Below are positions 1-7,987 of a stretch of 64,000 bases of DNA, piece after piece. Both the position numbers and the translations under genes were made by a program. The number at the start of each line of letters is the position of its first letter. The first letter of the stretch is position 1. This DNA is from Ferranicluibacter quercicola (GTDB lineage Bacteria > Pseudomonadota > Alphaproteobacteria > Rhizobiales > Rhizobiaceae): assembly GCF_021168455.1 (NCBI RefSeq), contig NZ_JAJOZR010000005.1:62001-126000 (forward strand), in the 5' to 3' direction. Under the pieces are notes generated by a model. That model searched no databases. It was not told the origin of the DNA and was given only the letters and a program-made list of their open reading frames with translations.

Positions 1-150
1 GCCCACGAGACCACCCTTGGCTGCACGCGGGCCGTCGATATGCCCGGAGGGCGTGCCATCCCGGAATTCCGCCACGGGATCCTGCCCGCCCCGTGCATGG
101 CTCCAGAGCCGCAACAGCACATCATTATGCCCGTCGAAAACTGCCTGCAT
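1..150 (-). CDS. Membrane dipeptidase (peptidase M19), N-terminal fragment
   Basis: The first 50 codons of a gene that continues beyond the left edge. The translation opens MQAVFDGHNDVLLRLW, the N-terminal signature of renal-dipeptidase-type (M19) enzymes, in which the His and Asp of the DGHND motif bind the active-site zinc pair. A purine-rich AGAAGG lies about 8 bases upstream of the ATG, which supports this start. Family members hydrolyse dipeptides, including some D-residue dipeptides. Only the N-terminus is visible, so the assignment rests on that motif. The 250 bases between this gene and the divergent lipoprotein gene hold both promoters; nothing more specific is recognisable there. 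Confidence 0.8.
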   Translation of the reverse strand, partial: MQAVFDGHNDVLLRLWSHARGGQDPVAEFRDGTPSGHIDGPRAAKGGLVG

Positions 151-401
151 TATCGAAAAACCTTCTAAAACAGGACATTACCCATCACATCAGGTGCTGG
201 GAGCCTGTCGGCAAAATGAATGCTAGACAATGCGGCAAGGGCTTGCAACGACGAACTGCAAACAAAATGTGCAGTGCACAGGACAGAGCCGGCGTGGCAT
301 TCGGGTGACTGTATCCCAGCAATTTGCGATGGACCAAGAAACGGTTTTCCGTGGCCCATCAAATCTGGCAAGTCTCGGGCGAACAGATGAAGGGTTCCGT
401 C

Positions 402-1673
402 ATGATGACAGAGCAGCGGACAGGACGTCCGGCACCGTCCCTCTCCAGAAGCCTGCGCATGGCGGGCCTTCTCGCTCTGGCGCTCGGCCTGTCGGCCTGC
501 GCCGGCCGGCCCGTCGGCGTGCTCATCCCCTCCGGCACTGCCCCCGGCGCGACCGAGGTCGACATGCTCGTGGCAACGACGCGCGCGCCCTCGCAGCAGG
601 CCGGCGTGCTCTATGGCGGCGAGCGTGGCACGGAGCTTTCGGCGGCCGAGATCGTTGTCTCCATTCCGCCGGACAAAAACCGCAAGATCGGCCAAGTGCA
701 GTGGCCGAAGCGCCTGCCGGCCGACCCCGCGAAGGAATTCTCGACCGTCTCGGTGACGCCGCTTGCCGAGCGCGCGGAGGTGGAGACCTGGACGCGCGAT
801 TCCCTGCCGAAGAGCCGCCGCGTGCTCATCTTCGTCCATGGCTTCAACAATCGCTACGAGGATGCGGTCTATCGCTTTGCGCAGATCGTGCATGACAGCC
901 GCGCCGACGTGGCGCCGATCATCTTCACATGGCCGTCGCGCGCCAGCATCTTCGACTACAATTACGACAAGGAAAGCACCAACTATTCCCGCGACGCGCT
1001 GGAAGACCTGCTGCGCCGCACCGCCAATGACCCGCGCATCTCGGACGTCACCATCATGGCGCATTCGATGGGATCCTGGGTCACCGTGGAAGCGCTGCGC
1101 CAGATGGCGATCCGCGACGGCCGCGTCGCGCCGAAGATCAACAACGTCATCCTGGCCTCCCCCGATCTCGACGTCGACGTGTTCGGCAAGCAGTGGGAGG
1201 CCATGGGGCCGGACAAGCCGAAATTCACCCTGTTCGTCTCGCGCGACGACCGGGCGCTCTCCATCTCGCGCCGCATCTCCGGCAATGTCGAACGCCTCGG
1301 CCAGATCGATCCGACGCAGGAGCCCTACCGGACCAATCTGGAAAAAGCCGGCATCACCGTGCTCGACCTCACCGCGCTGCAGACCGGCGACCGCCTCAAC
1401 CACGGCAAGTTCGCCGAAAGCCCGGAAATGGTCAAACTGCTCGGCAACCGCCTGATCGCCGGCCAGACCGTCACCGACAGCGACATCGGCCTCGGCGAAC
1501 GCGTCGGCGCGGTCGCGCTCGGCACCGCGCAGACGGTCGGCAGCGCCGCCAGCATCGCGGTCAGCACGCCGATCCTGATCTTCGATCCGAAGACCCGCGA
1601 GAACTACCGCGGCCAGGTGGATCGGCTCGGAAGATCGGTCGGCGGCACGCTGGAGACGGCGACGGGGCAGTAG
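402..1673 (+). CDS. Alpha/beta-hydrolase lipoprotein (DUF900/COG4782 type)
   Basis: A predicted exported lipoprotein of 423 residues. The ATG at 402 is preferred because GAAGGG lies 7 bases upstream; longer in-frame starts have no such site. A positively charged N-region and hydrophobic segment end in a lipobox, LSAC, with the modified Cys near residue 33. The hydrolase domain shows the oxyanion-type strand LIFVHGFNN, the nucleophile elbow AHSMG, a later Asp in SPDLD and a His in LNHGKF, matching the DUF900 alpha/beta-hydrolase family. The substrate is unknown. It stands alone, divergent from the dipeptidase and convergent with the oxidoreductase downstream. Confidence 0.85.
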   Translation: MMTEQRTGRPAPSLSRSLRMAGLLALALGLSACAGRPVGVLIPSGTAPGATEVDMLVATTRAPSQQAGVLYGGERGTELSAAEIVVSIPPDKNRKIGQVQWPKRLPADPAKEFSTVSVTPLAERAEVETWTRDSLPKSRRVLIFVHGFNNRYEDAVYRFAQIVHDSRADVAPIIFTWPSRASIFDYNYDKESTNYSRDALEDLLRRTANDPRISDVTIMAHSMGSWVTVEALRQMAIRDGRVAPKINNVILASPDLDVDVFGKQWEAMGPDKPKFTLFVSRDDRALSISRRISGNVERLGQIDPTQEPYRTNLEKAGITVLDLTALQTGDRLNHGKFAESPEMVKLLGNRLIAGQTVTDSDIGLGERVGAVALGTAQTVGSAASIAVSTPILIFDPKTRENYRGQVDRLGRSVGGTLETATGQ

Positions 1674-1844
1674 AGCTCTCGCTCAGAGTTGGGTGCTGGC
1701 GAGAGGGTTGTCGCGCACGATCTCACTACAGCGACGGCGAGCACGTTCGGCGCGTCCAAGGTCAACGGAAAATACAGCCGTTTCTATGAGGTTAATCTGA
1801 ATGAACCCACGCGACCGGCAGCCCGATCGCGCGGCTCTGATTGT

Positions 1845-2897
1845 TCAGACAGCCATTTCCCGCCGCTCCCGCTCCGTCTCCAGCGCCAGATCCAGCACCT
1901 TCTGCAGGTCGGCAGCGTGGCGGAAGCCGGGTTCGGCGGTCTTGCCGATCTTGATGGCGTCGATGAAGCGCTGGTAGTTGGTGAAGACGGTGCCCGGGTC
2001 GATGTCCTTCCAGACACCCTTCTCCACATCGTCGCCAAGGCAGGCGCGCAGGGTTGCGCTATCGGGCGTGTGCACCACCTCCAGCGCGCCCTTGTCGCCA
2101 TGCATCCGCAGGCGCAGCTCGTTGAGGTGGCCGACGGCCCAGCGGCTGGCATGGATGACGCCCATGGCGCCGTTGGTGAACTCGGCCGTCATGGTGAAGC
2201 TGTCGTTCGCGTCGAGGTCGTATTCCCCGATCCGGTTGCCCGGCACCTTGTCGAAGGTCTTCAGCCGCGCGAAGACATGGTCGATCTCGGTGGCCGCGCC
2301 ATAGCCGACGAAGTCGAGGATGTGGATGCCGACATCGCCGAGCACCCCGTTCGAGCCATGCTTGGTCGAAAGCCGCCACAGCCACTGCGACTCCGTCGCC
2401 CAGTCGCCCCAGGCCTTGGAGACGAGCCAGCTCTGCAGGTAGGACGCCTCGATATGACGGACCTGCCCGATCTCGCCGGAGATCACCAGCTGCCGCGCCT
2501 TCTGCACCGCGGCAACGTTGCGATAGGTCAGGTTGACCATCGTCACCAGACCGGACGTTTCCGCCGCCGTCGCCATCTCGTCGGCCTTGGCGAAATTTTC
2601 CGCCAGCGGCTTCTCGCAGAGCACATGCTTGCCCGCTGCCAGCAGCGCCAGCGTCGTCGCATGATGCACGCGGTCGGGTGTCACATTGGCCACGGCGTCG
2701 AATTCGCCCCAGGCAATCGCCTCGTCCAGCGACGTGAACGTGGTGGGGATATCGTGGCGAAGCGCAAAGGCCCGCACCCGGGCATGGTCCACATCAACCG
2801 CCGCGACCAGCACGGCATCCGAGATCGTCTCGAAATTCATCGCATGGGTATTCGCCATGCCGCCGGTGCCGAGAATGAGGATCCGGATCGGCGCCAT
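1845..2897 (-). CDS. Gfo/Idh/MocA family oxidoreductase
   Basis: A probable NAD(P)-dependent sugar or inositol-type dehydrogenase of about 350 residues. It has the N-terminal Rossmann loop GTGGMA, the family EKP motif (CEKPLAENF) near residue 95, and the C-terminal alpha/beta domain with GDVGIHILD. The ATG shares one base with the TGA of the upstream ThuA gene, so the two are translationally coupled; a GTG three bases earlier is also possible. Pairing with ThuA is common in rhizobial carbohydrate loci, but no transporter or kinase is adjacent, so the substrate cannot be named. Confidence 0.88.
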   Translation of the reverse strand: MAPIRILILGTGGMANTHAMNFETISDAVLVAAVDVDHARVRAFALRHDIPTTFTSLDEAIAWGEFDAVANVTPDRVHHATTLALLAAGKHVLCEKPLAENFAKADEMATAAETSGLVTMVNLTYRNVAAVQKARQLVISGEIGQVRHIEASYLQSWLVSKAWGDWATESQWLWRLSTKHGSNGVLGDVGIHILDFVGYGAATEIDHVFARLKTFDKVPGNRIGEYDLDANDSFTMTAEFTNGAMGVIHASRWAVGHLNELRLRMHGDKGALEVVHTPDSATLRACLGDDVEKGVWKDIDPGTVFTNYQRFIDAIKIGKTAEPGFRHAADLQKVLDLALETERERREMAV

Positions 2898-3682
2898 CAC
2901 TTGTAGCCCTCTTCGCCGGCCTTGTGCAGCCGCGGCCCGCGCTCGACGATCGGCTCCAGCGCGCGTTCCACGGGCACGTTCGGCGCATCATGGATCGATG
3001 TCAGCGCGCCCTGCGGATTGTAGGCCCAGCGAACGGCGTTCTTCAGCACCCTCTTCACATTGGCATCGTAATAGGTCGGGTAGGTCTCGTGGCCCGGACG
3101 GAAGTAGAAGATGTTGCCGGCGCCGCGTCGCCAGGTCAGGCCCGAGCGGAAGACCTCGCCGCCGGCGAACCAGGAGATGAAGACGGTTTCCAGCGGCTCC
3201 GGCACGGAAAACTGCTCGCCATACATCTCTTCGTTCTCGAGCACGAAATTGTCGTCGAGACCCTCGGCGATCGGGTGGCGCGGATTGACGACCCAGACCC
3301 GCTCCCGCTCGCCCGCCTCGCGCCATTTCAGCGCGCAGGGCGTGCCCATCAGGCGCTTGAACGGCTTGGCGAAATGGCCGGAGTGCAGCACGATCAGGCC
3401 CATGCCCTCCCAGACGCGTCTGGCGACCCGCTCGACGATCGCGTCCTCGACATCGCCATGGGCCTTGTGGCCCCACCAGAGGAGAACGTCGGTCTTTGCA
3501 AGGCGCGCCTCGGAGACCCCGTGTTCCGGCTCCTGCAACGTGGCGGTCGTCGCTTCGATGGTCGGATGCTCGTTGAGGCCGGCGGCAATCGCCGTATGCA
3601 TCCCGTTGGGGTAAACGCCTCCCACGATCGCATTCGTATGCTCGTGGATGTTCTCGCCCCAGACGACGGCACGAATGGTCAT
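2897..3682 (-). CDS. ThuA domain protein (trehalose-utilisation type)
   Basis: A cytoplasmic ThuA-domain protein of about 261 residues, a glutamine-amidotransferase-like fold found in carbohydrate loci. The start is placed at the ATG preceding TIRAVVWGEN because AGGAG lies 7-8 bases upstream; the open frame extends 14 codons further without a ribosome site. ThuA-like features include VVWGENIHE at the N-terminus, DVLLWWGHKAHG and GLIVLHSGHF. It is first in a two-gene operon with the MocA-type oxidoreductase. About 80 bases upstream an AAGCGCTT palindrome (3761-3768) resembles the core of LacI/GalR operators, a weak hint of sugar control. The exact reaction is unknown. Confidence 0.85.
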   Translation of the reverse strand: MTIRAVVWGENIHEHTNAIVGGVYPNGMHTAIAAGLNEHPTIEATTATLQEPEHGVSEARLAKTDVLLWWGHKAHGDVEDAIVERVARRVWEGMGLIVLHSGHFAKPFKRLMGTPCALKWREAGERERVWVVNPRHPIAEGLDDNFVLENEEMYGEQFSVPEPLETVFISWFAGGEVFRSGLTWRRGAGNIFYFRPGHETYPTYYDANVKRVLKNAVRWAYNPQGALTSIHDAPNVPVERALEPIVERGPRLHKAGEEGYK

Positions 3683-3840
3683 TATCATCTCCTGAAAATT
3701 CTGAAACGTCCCCAGCCAAACCAAGACCCAAGGGCCGAAAAGGTTCCGGACGGGCCTCCAAAGCGCTTGCAGTCCTCAGCGATAGACCGAAGACGGACAG
3801 GGTGCAAGAGAGCCGCGGACGCCGTCGCGCGGGCCGCTCG

Positions 3841-4182
3841 TCAATGGAAAGTCGACTTGGAAAACACGTTGATGACGATGACGCCCGCGATGATCAGCCC
3901 GAGCCCGAGCACGGCGGGAAGGTCGAGCCGCTGCCCGAACGCGACGACGCCGACCACCGAGATCAGCACGATGCCGAGGCCGCTCCAGATGGCATAGGCG
4001 ATACCGACGGGAATGGCGCGCAATGTGTAGGACAGGCAGAAGAAGGCGACCGCATAGCACCCGACCATCACCAGCGTCGGCCCAAGCCGCGTGAAGTGCT
4101 GGGCGGCCTGCATGGCCGAGGTCCCGAGCACCTCGAAGACGATGGCGACGATCAGGACGGCGTAGAGCATCAGGGGATTCAA
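3841..4182 (-). CDS. Small multidrug resistance (SMR) family transporter
   Basis: A four-helix inner-membrane exporter of 113 residues, typical SMR length. The essential membrane-embedded glutamate is present in the first helix (IVFEVLGTSAM), as are GIAYAIWSGLG in helix 3 and GLIIAGVIVIN in helix 4, all hallmarks of the EmrE/SugE family. The start is probably the TTG at 4182, giving MNPL, because GGAGG lies 5 bases upstream; the ATG at 4170 would be 17 bases from that site. SMR pumps exchange protons for cationic compounds or guanidinium; the substrate is not predictable here. Confidence 0.88.
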   Translation of the reverse strand: MNPLMLYAVLIVAIVFEVLGTSAMQAAQHFTRLGPTLVMVGCYAVAFFCLSYTLRAIPVGIAYAIWSGLGIVLISVVGVVAFGQRLDLPAVLGLGLIIAGVIVINVFSKSTFH

Positions 4183-4410
4183 GGCGACCTCCGTGCGGGG
4201 GGAAAGCCTATCCTGGGTTCCGCCGGATGGCGGGTCAAGAGCTTCGATCCGACGTCGCAGCAATTCGCCGCCCATCCGATTCACCATGAGAACGCAAGGC
4301 AGCGACCATTTGAATCGGCTGAAGAATCTTCTCCTCATTGCAAAACGGGTTTAAGACGCTCATCGCGGAGATGAAGACGCTCCCTGCCCGCCTGCGACCG
4401 GAATGCCACC

Positions 4411-4806
4411 ATGGACGACGCCCGCACGACCACTCTCTACGACGCGATCGGCGGCGAGGCCGCCGTGCGGACGCTGACGCGCCGGTTCTACGAGATCATG
4501 GACACGGCGCCGGAGGCCGCCGCCTGCCGCGCCGTTCACCCGCCGTCGCTCGCGGGCAGCGAGGCGAAGCTCTACGACTATCTCACGGGATGGCTCGGCG
4601 GGCCGCCGCTCTATACCGACAAGCATGGCCACCCGATGCTCCGCCGCCGCCATTTCGCGGCCGCCATCGGACCTGCGGAAATCGAAGGCTGGCTCTTCTG
4701 CTTCCGGATGGCGCTCGAGGAAAGCGTCGATCATCCCGAGCTTCGCAGGATCATTCTGGAGCCGGTCACGCGGCTTGCCCATCATATGCACAATCGGGAG
4801 GGCTGA
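4411..4806 (+). CDS. Group II truncated haemoglobin
   Basis: A 131-residue trHb of the GlbO/group II class. It shows TLYDAIGGEAAVRTLTRRFYEIM at the A/B helices, the LTGWLGGPPLY segment, and the proximal histidine in HPMLRRRHF. A Trp at the G8 region (EGWLFCF) is a group II hallmark. Such proteins bind O2 or NO and are linked to oxidative or nitrosative stress. It is followed after one base by the DUF423 gene, so the two are co-transcribed, and it is divergent from the SMR gene. Confidence 0.9.
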   Translation: MDDARTTTLYDAIGGEAAVRTLTRRFYEIMDTAPEAAACRAVHPPSLAGSEAKLYDYLTGWLGGPPLYTDKHGHPMLRRRHFAAAIGPAEIEGWLFCFRMALEESVDHPELRRIILEPVTRLAHHMHNREG

Positions 4807-4807
4807 G

Positions 4808-5170
4808 ATGGCCGAGCGCCTGCAATCGATCTGTCTGGCCGTAGCCGGCCTGCTCGGGCTCTGCGGCGTGGCGCTGGCCGCAGCGGCATCGCATGGCGCA
4901 GATCCCCGCCTCCTCGGCGGCGCCTCCGCCATGTGTCTCGCGCATGCGCCGGCGCTCCTCGCGCTCGCAGCCCTCGGCTCGCGCCTCCGCCTCGCCACCG
5001 CCGCAAGCCTGTCCATCGCGCTCGGCACCGCCATCTTCGCCGGCGATCTCGTGCTGCGGCATGGGACGGGCCACGGGCTTTTTCCCATGTCGGCGCCGCT
5101 CGGCGGCATGCTCATGATGTTCGGCTGGGCTCTGGTGGCCGTCGGCGCTCTGCTGCCGAAGCGGGCCTGA
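4808..5170 (+). CDS. DUF423 family small inner-membrane protein
   Basis: A 120-residue membrane protein with four predicted transmembrane segments. The pattern of an N-terminal helix followed by AAASHGA, then GDLVLRHGTGHGLFPMSAPLGGMLMMFGW, fits DUF423 (YgdD-like). Its ATG lies one base after the haemoglobin stop, with GGGAGGG just upstream, so translation is coupled. The function of the family is unknown; pairing with a truncated haemoglobin is an observation only. Confidence 0.8.
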   Translation: MAERLQSICLAVAGLLGLCGVALAAAASHGADPRLLGGASAMCLAHAPALLALAALGSRLRLATAASLSIALGTAIFAGDLVLRHGTGHGLFPMSAPLGGMLMMFGWALVAVGALLPKRA

Positions 5171-5255
5171 CGGCAGACCCGCCTCATCACAACACAAAAA
5201 CATCCAATAATCTCAGCCGCCTGGCACGACGTTCGGAATCAGATCGCAAAGATCT

Positions 5256-5570
5256 TCAAGCACCGTCGACGACGGTAAAGCCCTCGAACTTCGGCGGGCC
5301 CAGATAGAGCGCGCGATTGTCGCCGGCATTGCGGTGGGCCGCGCGAAAATTCTCGGACTTGGTCCAGGCGATGAAATCCGCGTGGCTGTTCCAGATCGAG
5401 GACGAGACGAACAGGGTGTAGCCCTCGTCTGCGACCGTTTCGCCGCGCAGCAGCCGGAACTCTTTGAAGCCCGGGTTCTCGGCCAGGCTCGAGTCGCGAT
5501 TTTTCCAGATCGCCTCGAAGGCCTCTTCTTGGCCGAGCGCAATCCGGAATCGGTTCATGGCAAAATACAT
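5256..5570 (-). CDS. IsdG/HmuQ-type haem-degrading monooxygenase
   Basis: A 104-residue ABM-fold protein. The residues that define IsdG-type haem monooxygenases occupy near-canonical positions: Asn6, Trp69 and His79 (N7, W67, H77 in IsdG; numbering with the ATG at 5570). Such enzymes cleave haem in the cytoplasm to release iron; Bradyrhizobium HmuQ and HmuD are the closest functional precedent. An alternative ATG at 5558 gives MNRFRI. It is last in a three-gene minus-strand operon with a small ORF and a DUF2325 gene, next to tonB and hmuSTUV, which supports haem as substrate. An iron-box-like sequence precedes the operon. Confidence 0.82.
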   Translation of the reverse strand: MYFAMNRFRIALGQEEAFEAIWKNRDSSLAENPGFKEFRLLRGETVADEGYTLFVSSSIWNSHADFIAWTKSENFRAAHRNAGDNRALYLGPPKFEGFTVVDGA

Positions 5571-5574
5571 CGCT

Positions 5575-5805
5575 TCACATATCCTTCGTGACGGTCTCCG
5601 GCGCGTGCGGTTCGCAGCGCTGTGGGAGGAGAACGATAACGCCGCGCTGCCCGGACGCAACCCCCGGCCGGCAGGAGCGGGCCCGGCGCGGCAGGAACGG
5701 AACGACGTTGGCACCTGCCATCGGCGCCCTGCTCAGGGCACGCAGCTCGGCCAGGGTCTCGCCCGTGTTCAGGCCTGGAAAGGCGGAGAGAGGATCGTCC
5801 TGCAT
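5575..5805 (-). CDS. Small hypothetical protein in the haem operon
   Basis: An unrecognised 76-residue ORF, MQDDPLSAFPGL at the start and VVPFLPRR in the middle, with no membrane segment. It fits exactly between two real genes: its ATG is 15 bases after the DUF2325 stop and its stop is 4 bases before the monooxygenase ATG, whose GAAGGA ribosome site lies inside its last codons. No good ribosome site precedes its own start, so it may depend on coupling. It lacks the C-terminal motif of HemP/HmuP. It could be chance, but its position argues for a real gene. Confidence 0.45.
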   Translation of the reverse strand: MQDDPLSAFPGLNTGETLAELRALSRAPMAGANVVPFLPRRARSCRPGVASGQRGVIVLLPQRCEPHAPETVTKDM

Positions 5806-5820
5806 GAAACGGCGCTGGTG

Positions 5821-6234
5821 TCAGTTCGCGCGATCGCGCGCCGCCTTCAGGTCGTGCAGCGCCCGTTCCAGGCTGGACTTGCTGCCGTTGCGCAACGGCA
5901 CGAAGGCCTTGCCGAACTTCTTGCAGCCGGTCTTCACCCGCAGGCAGGCATCGTGGCTGATACAGTCGATCGGGCAGAAGACGCAATCGACGGAGGGAAG
6001 AACATTGTCGATCCGCGAGACGGCTTCGCGCAGACCGCCATCGTGATGGATCAGTTCCGCACCGAAATTGCTGGCGATCTGGCGCAGATGCGCGACCTGA
6101 CAATCCCGTCCGCCGACATAGAGAAAGCTGCGGACATCGAGCGCCTGCGCTTCCTGGACGGCCGGCGCCGCAGCTGCCGGGACGGTCGCTCCGCGCTTCT
6201 GTTTCGTCCGCTGCTGCTGACGCTTGTCGCCCAT
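5821..6234 (-). CDS. DUF2325 domain protein
   Basis: A 137-residue protein beginning MGDKRQQQRTKQ, with GGAGAT 5 bases upstream of the ATG. A basic, low-complexity N-terminus leads into the DUF2325 domain: LYVGGRDCQVAHLRQIA, then a cysteine-rich stretch with CVFCPIDC, HDAC and TGCKKFG that could bind metal. The family's biochemical role is unknown. It is the first gene of the operon ending in the haem monooxygenase, and a TGA-N9-TCA iron box lies about 95 bases upstream, so iron-responsive expression is likely. Confidence 0.85.
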   Translation of the reverse strand: MGDKRQQQRTKQKRGATVPAAAAPAVQEAQALDVRSFLYVGGRDCQVAHLRQIASNFGAELIHHDGGLREAVSRIDNVLPSVDCVFCPIDCISHDACLRVKTGCKKFGKAFVPLRNGSKSSLERALHDLKAARDRAN

Positions 6235-6327
6235 GGTGGATCTCCGGGTTCCCTCTGCAGGCACGTCTCGCGCCGCTTTTCGTGGGGCGACCCTAGTAAA
6301 CTTGATAAAAGGAGTAAAGTTAAAACA

Positions 6328-6342
6328 TGATTGTTTTTATCA
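6328..6342. promoter_or_regulatory. Putative RirA-type iron-responsive operator (IRO)
   Basis: A 15-base sequence, TGATTGTTTTTATCA, fits the rhizobial IRO consensus TGA-N9-TCA and is symmetric for its outer four bases (TGAT/ATCA). It lies in an AT-rich intergenic stretch between the convergent end of tonB and the start of the DUF2325 operon, about 95 bases from the latter's ATG. TGA-N9-TCA alone occurs often by chance, so the support comes from position beside haem-iron genes and from a second copy at 7898. Confidence 0.55.
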
Positions 6343-6387
6343 TATTTTAAATGCCGTTTTGTCGGAGGGTATCCACGGCACGCAGGC

Positions 6388-7323
6388 TCAGCGCGTGAAG
6401 GAAATGGGGATCGTGAACAGCCAGGTCGATTTTCCCGACGCCTCCGGAATTTTCGGGGAGCGCATCCGTCGGGCGGCATCGAGCACCGCGGAATCGAGCA
6501 CCGGCGAACCACTGCTGCTGATAACCTTCGGACCGCTGACACTGCCGTTGGCGGCAACCACGAACTGCACCTTGACCACACCCCTCACGCCCTTGCTCTC
6601 GGCACGGGACGGGTAACGAACGGCCCGCTCCAGGGCGCTTCGAACCTTACCCTCGAAATTCGAAAATGATGCATTGCCAGCCGAACGGGCTTTCGTGCCC
6701 TTGCCGGAGGAGGTGGCAGCCGCCAGATCCGAGCCATCGGCCCGGCCCTTGCTGGCCGAGGCTTCCGCCTGCCCCTCCGCGCCGGATTTGACCGGGGCCG
6801 GCTTCTTCTTCGGCTTGTCGACATCGGCCTTCTTCACCGGCGCCGGCTTGCGCATCGGTGGCGTCTCCGCCACGACCGGCGGCGTTTCGGGACGCGTCTC
6901 CGGAATGACGGTCGCAACCGGCGGAAGCGCGGCGACCACCTCGGGCTCATCCGCAGCGACGGGCGGCTGCGCGTCCGCGGGAAGGATGACGTCGGTTTCG
7001 CTCGGCACCGTTTCCGGCACGACCTCCGAAACCGGCTCGGTCGGCGTCAGCGTCTCGCTCTCGGTCTCGGTCTCGGCCATTTCGGGCTGAAGCGCGGCGA
7101 CCTTCTCGGGCGGCGTCTCCTCGGGCGTGATCGTATCGGAGACCGTGCCGGACTCGAGGGTGTTCTCGAACGCATGCCCGAGCAACGCGATCTCCATTTC
7201 TTCCCCGCCTTGCGTGGCCGCAAAGGGCGGCGGCGGCGCATCCGGCAGGAAGGCGATCGCCGCACCGGCATGTGCCGCGACCGAGACTGACAGGGCCAGC
7301 GCCCATTTCGCCGCTTTCTTCAT
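6388..7323 (-). CDS. tonB: TonB energy transducer
   Basis: A 311-residue inner-membrane TonB. It has a single N-terminal anchor (residues about 5-27), a long Pro/Glu/Thr/Lys-rich periplasmic spacer, and a C-terminal TonB domain with ALERAVRYPSRAESKGVRGVVKV and SGSPVLDSAVLDAARRMRSP. It transmits proton-motive force from ExbBD to outer-membrane receptors; given the adjacent hmuSTUV, a haem or siderophore receptor is the likely client. No receptor or exbBD is in the window. It follows a secreted-protein gene by 43 bases and is probably co-transcribed with it from the iron-box region near 7.9 kb. Confidence 0.92.
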   Translation of the reverse strand: MKKAAKWALALSVSVAAHAGAAIAFLPDAPPPPFAATQGGEEMEIALLGHAFENTLESGTVSDTITPEETPPEKVAALQPEMAETETESETLTPTEPVSEVVPETVPSETDVILPADAQPPVAADEPEVVAALPPVATVIPETRPETPPVVAETPPMRKPAPVKKADVDKPKKKPAPVKSGAEGQAEASASKGRADGSDLAAATSSGKGTKARSAGNASFSNFEGKVRSALERAVRYPSRAESKGVRGVVKVQFVVAANGSVSGPKVISSSGSPVLDSAVLDAARRMRSPKIPEASGKSTWLFTIPISFTR

Positions 7324-7366
7324 CGCGCGCTCCCATCCTTACCCATATGGCGTCCGGCGAACCGCC

Positions 7367-7813
7367 TCAGCCCTTCAGCCCGACGGGCGACTTCGAGCCG
7401 GTTCGCAGGCCCTGCATGCAGGCACCCTTGTCGATGCCCTCGCCGGTGCAGACCGGCGCGTCGTTGATCAGCAGACTGCCGAGCGCATCGCACTTCGTTC
7501 CCGCCAGATCGAACTGCCGCACCTTGGTCTTGCCGGCCGGCAGGTCGCGGAAATCGAGCACCGCCATCCGCTCGACGCGCCCCTTCTGGTCGAACAGCAC
7601 GAATTCGAACGAGACCTTCGACACCGGCTGCACCAGATCGTTGCCCGCGACGAAGGTCAGCTTGCAGCCGCGCTCGGAGGTCGCGACGTCGTTCAGCTCG
7701 ACCGAAAGCCCCGCCGCGGCCGTTTCGGCGCCCTGTGCGAAGACAGGCGCGAACGACCCCGTCAGCACGAGCGAGGACAGGACGACGAGAGACGACAGGG
7801 GGCGGCGGATCAT
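7367..7813 (-). CDS. Secreted hypothetical protein upstream of tonB
   Basis: A 148-residue protein with a clear Sec signal peptide: MIRRPL, a hydrophobic core and a likely cut after PVFAQG. The start at 7813 is preferred for GGAGT 8 bases upstream. The mature part carries scattered cysteines in CKLTF, GTKCDAL, PVCTGE and GACMQG, suggesting two disulfides in the periplasm. I do not recognise a named family. It is first in an operon with tonB and divergent from hmuS across an iron box, so it is probably iron-regulated and may assist haem or TonB-dependent uptake. Confidence 0.75.
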   Translation of the reverse strand: MIRRPLSSLVVLSSLVLTGSFAPVFAQGAETAAAGLSVELNDVATSERGCKLTFVAGNDLVQPVSKVSFEFVLFDQKGRVERMAVLDFRDLPAGKTKVRQFDLAGTKCDALGSLLINDAPVCTGEGIDKGACMQGLRTGSKSPVGLKG

Positions 7814-7897
7814 GGTGCGGAACTCCGGAACGATGGTCTGGGCCGGCACGTCGTCCACGAGGGAACGTTGCTGGCGTATTGCGTCCATATTAAAAGA

Positions 7898-7912
7898 TGA
7901 GTTATAAAGTCA
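7898..7912. promoter_or_regulatory. Putative iron-responsive operator between the tonB operon and hmuS
   Basis: TGAGTTATAAAGTCA fits TGA-N9-TCA. It lies in the divergent control region, 85 bases from the secreted-protein start and 75 bases from the hmuS ATG, where one site could control both operons. It is the second such box at this locus. RirA control of hmu genes is established in Sinorhizobium meliloti; that this sequence is the bound site is inference. Confidence 0.55.
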
Positions 7913-7987
7913 AGATAGAAGGCGTTCCGATACCCCGGAAAAACGGCGTCTTCCGACCGAAACAGGCCCTGAAGCAGGTAGCGAATC

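Noticed and set aside
165..1403. 412-residue minus-strand open frame
   Set aside because: It lies opposite the lipoprotein hydrolase gene, has low-complexity Arg/Gly/Asp-rich sequence and no family motif; a shadow of high-GC coding.
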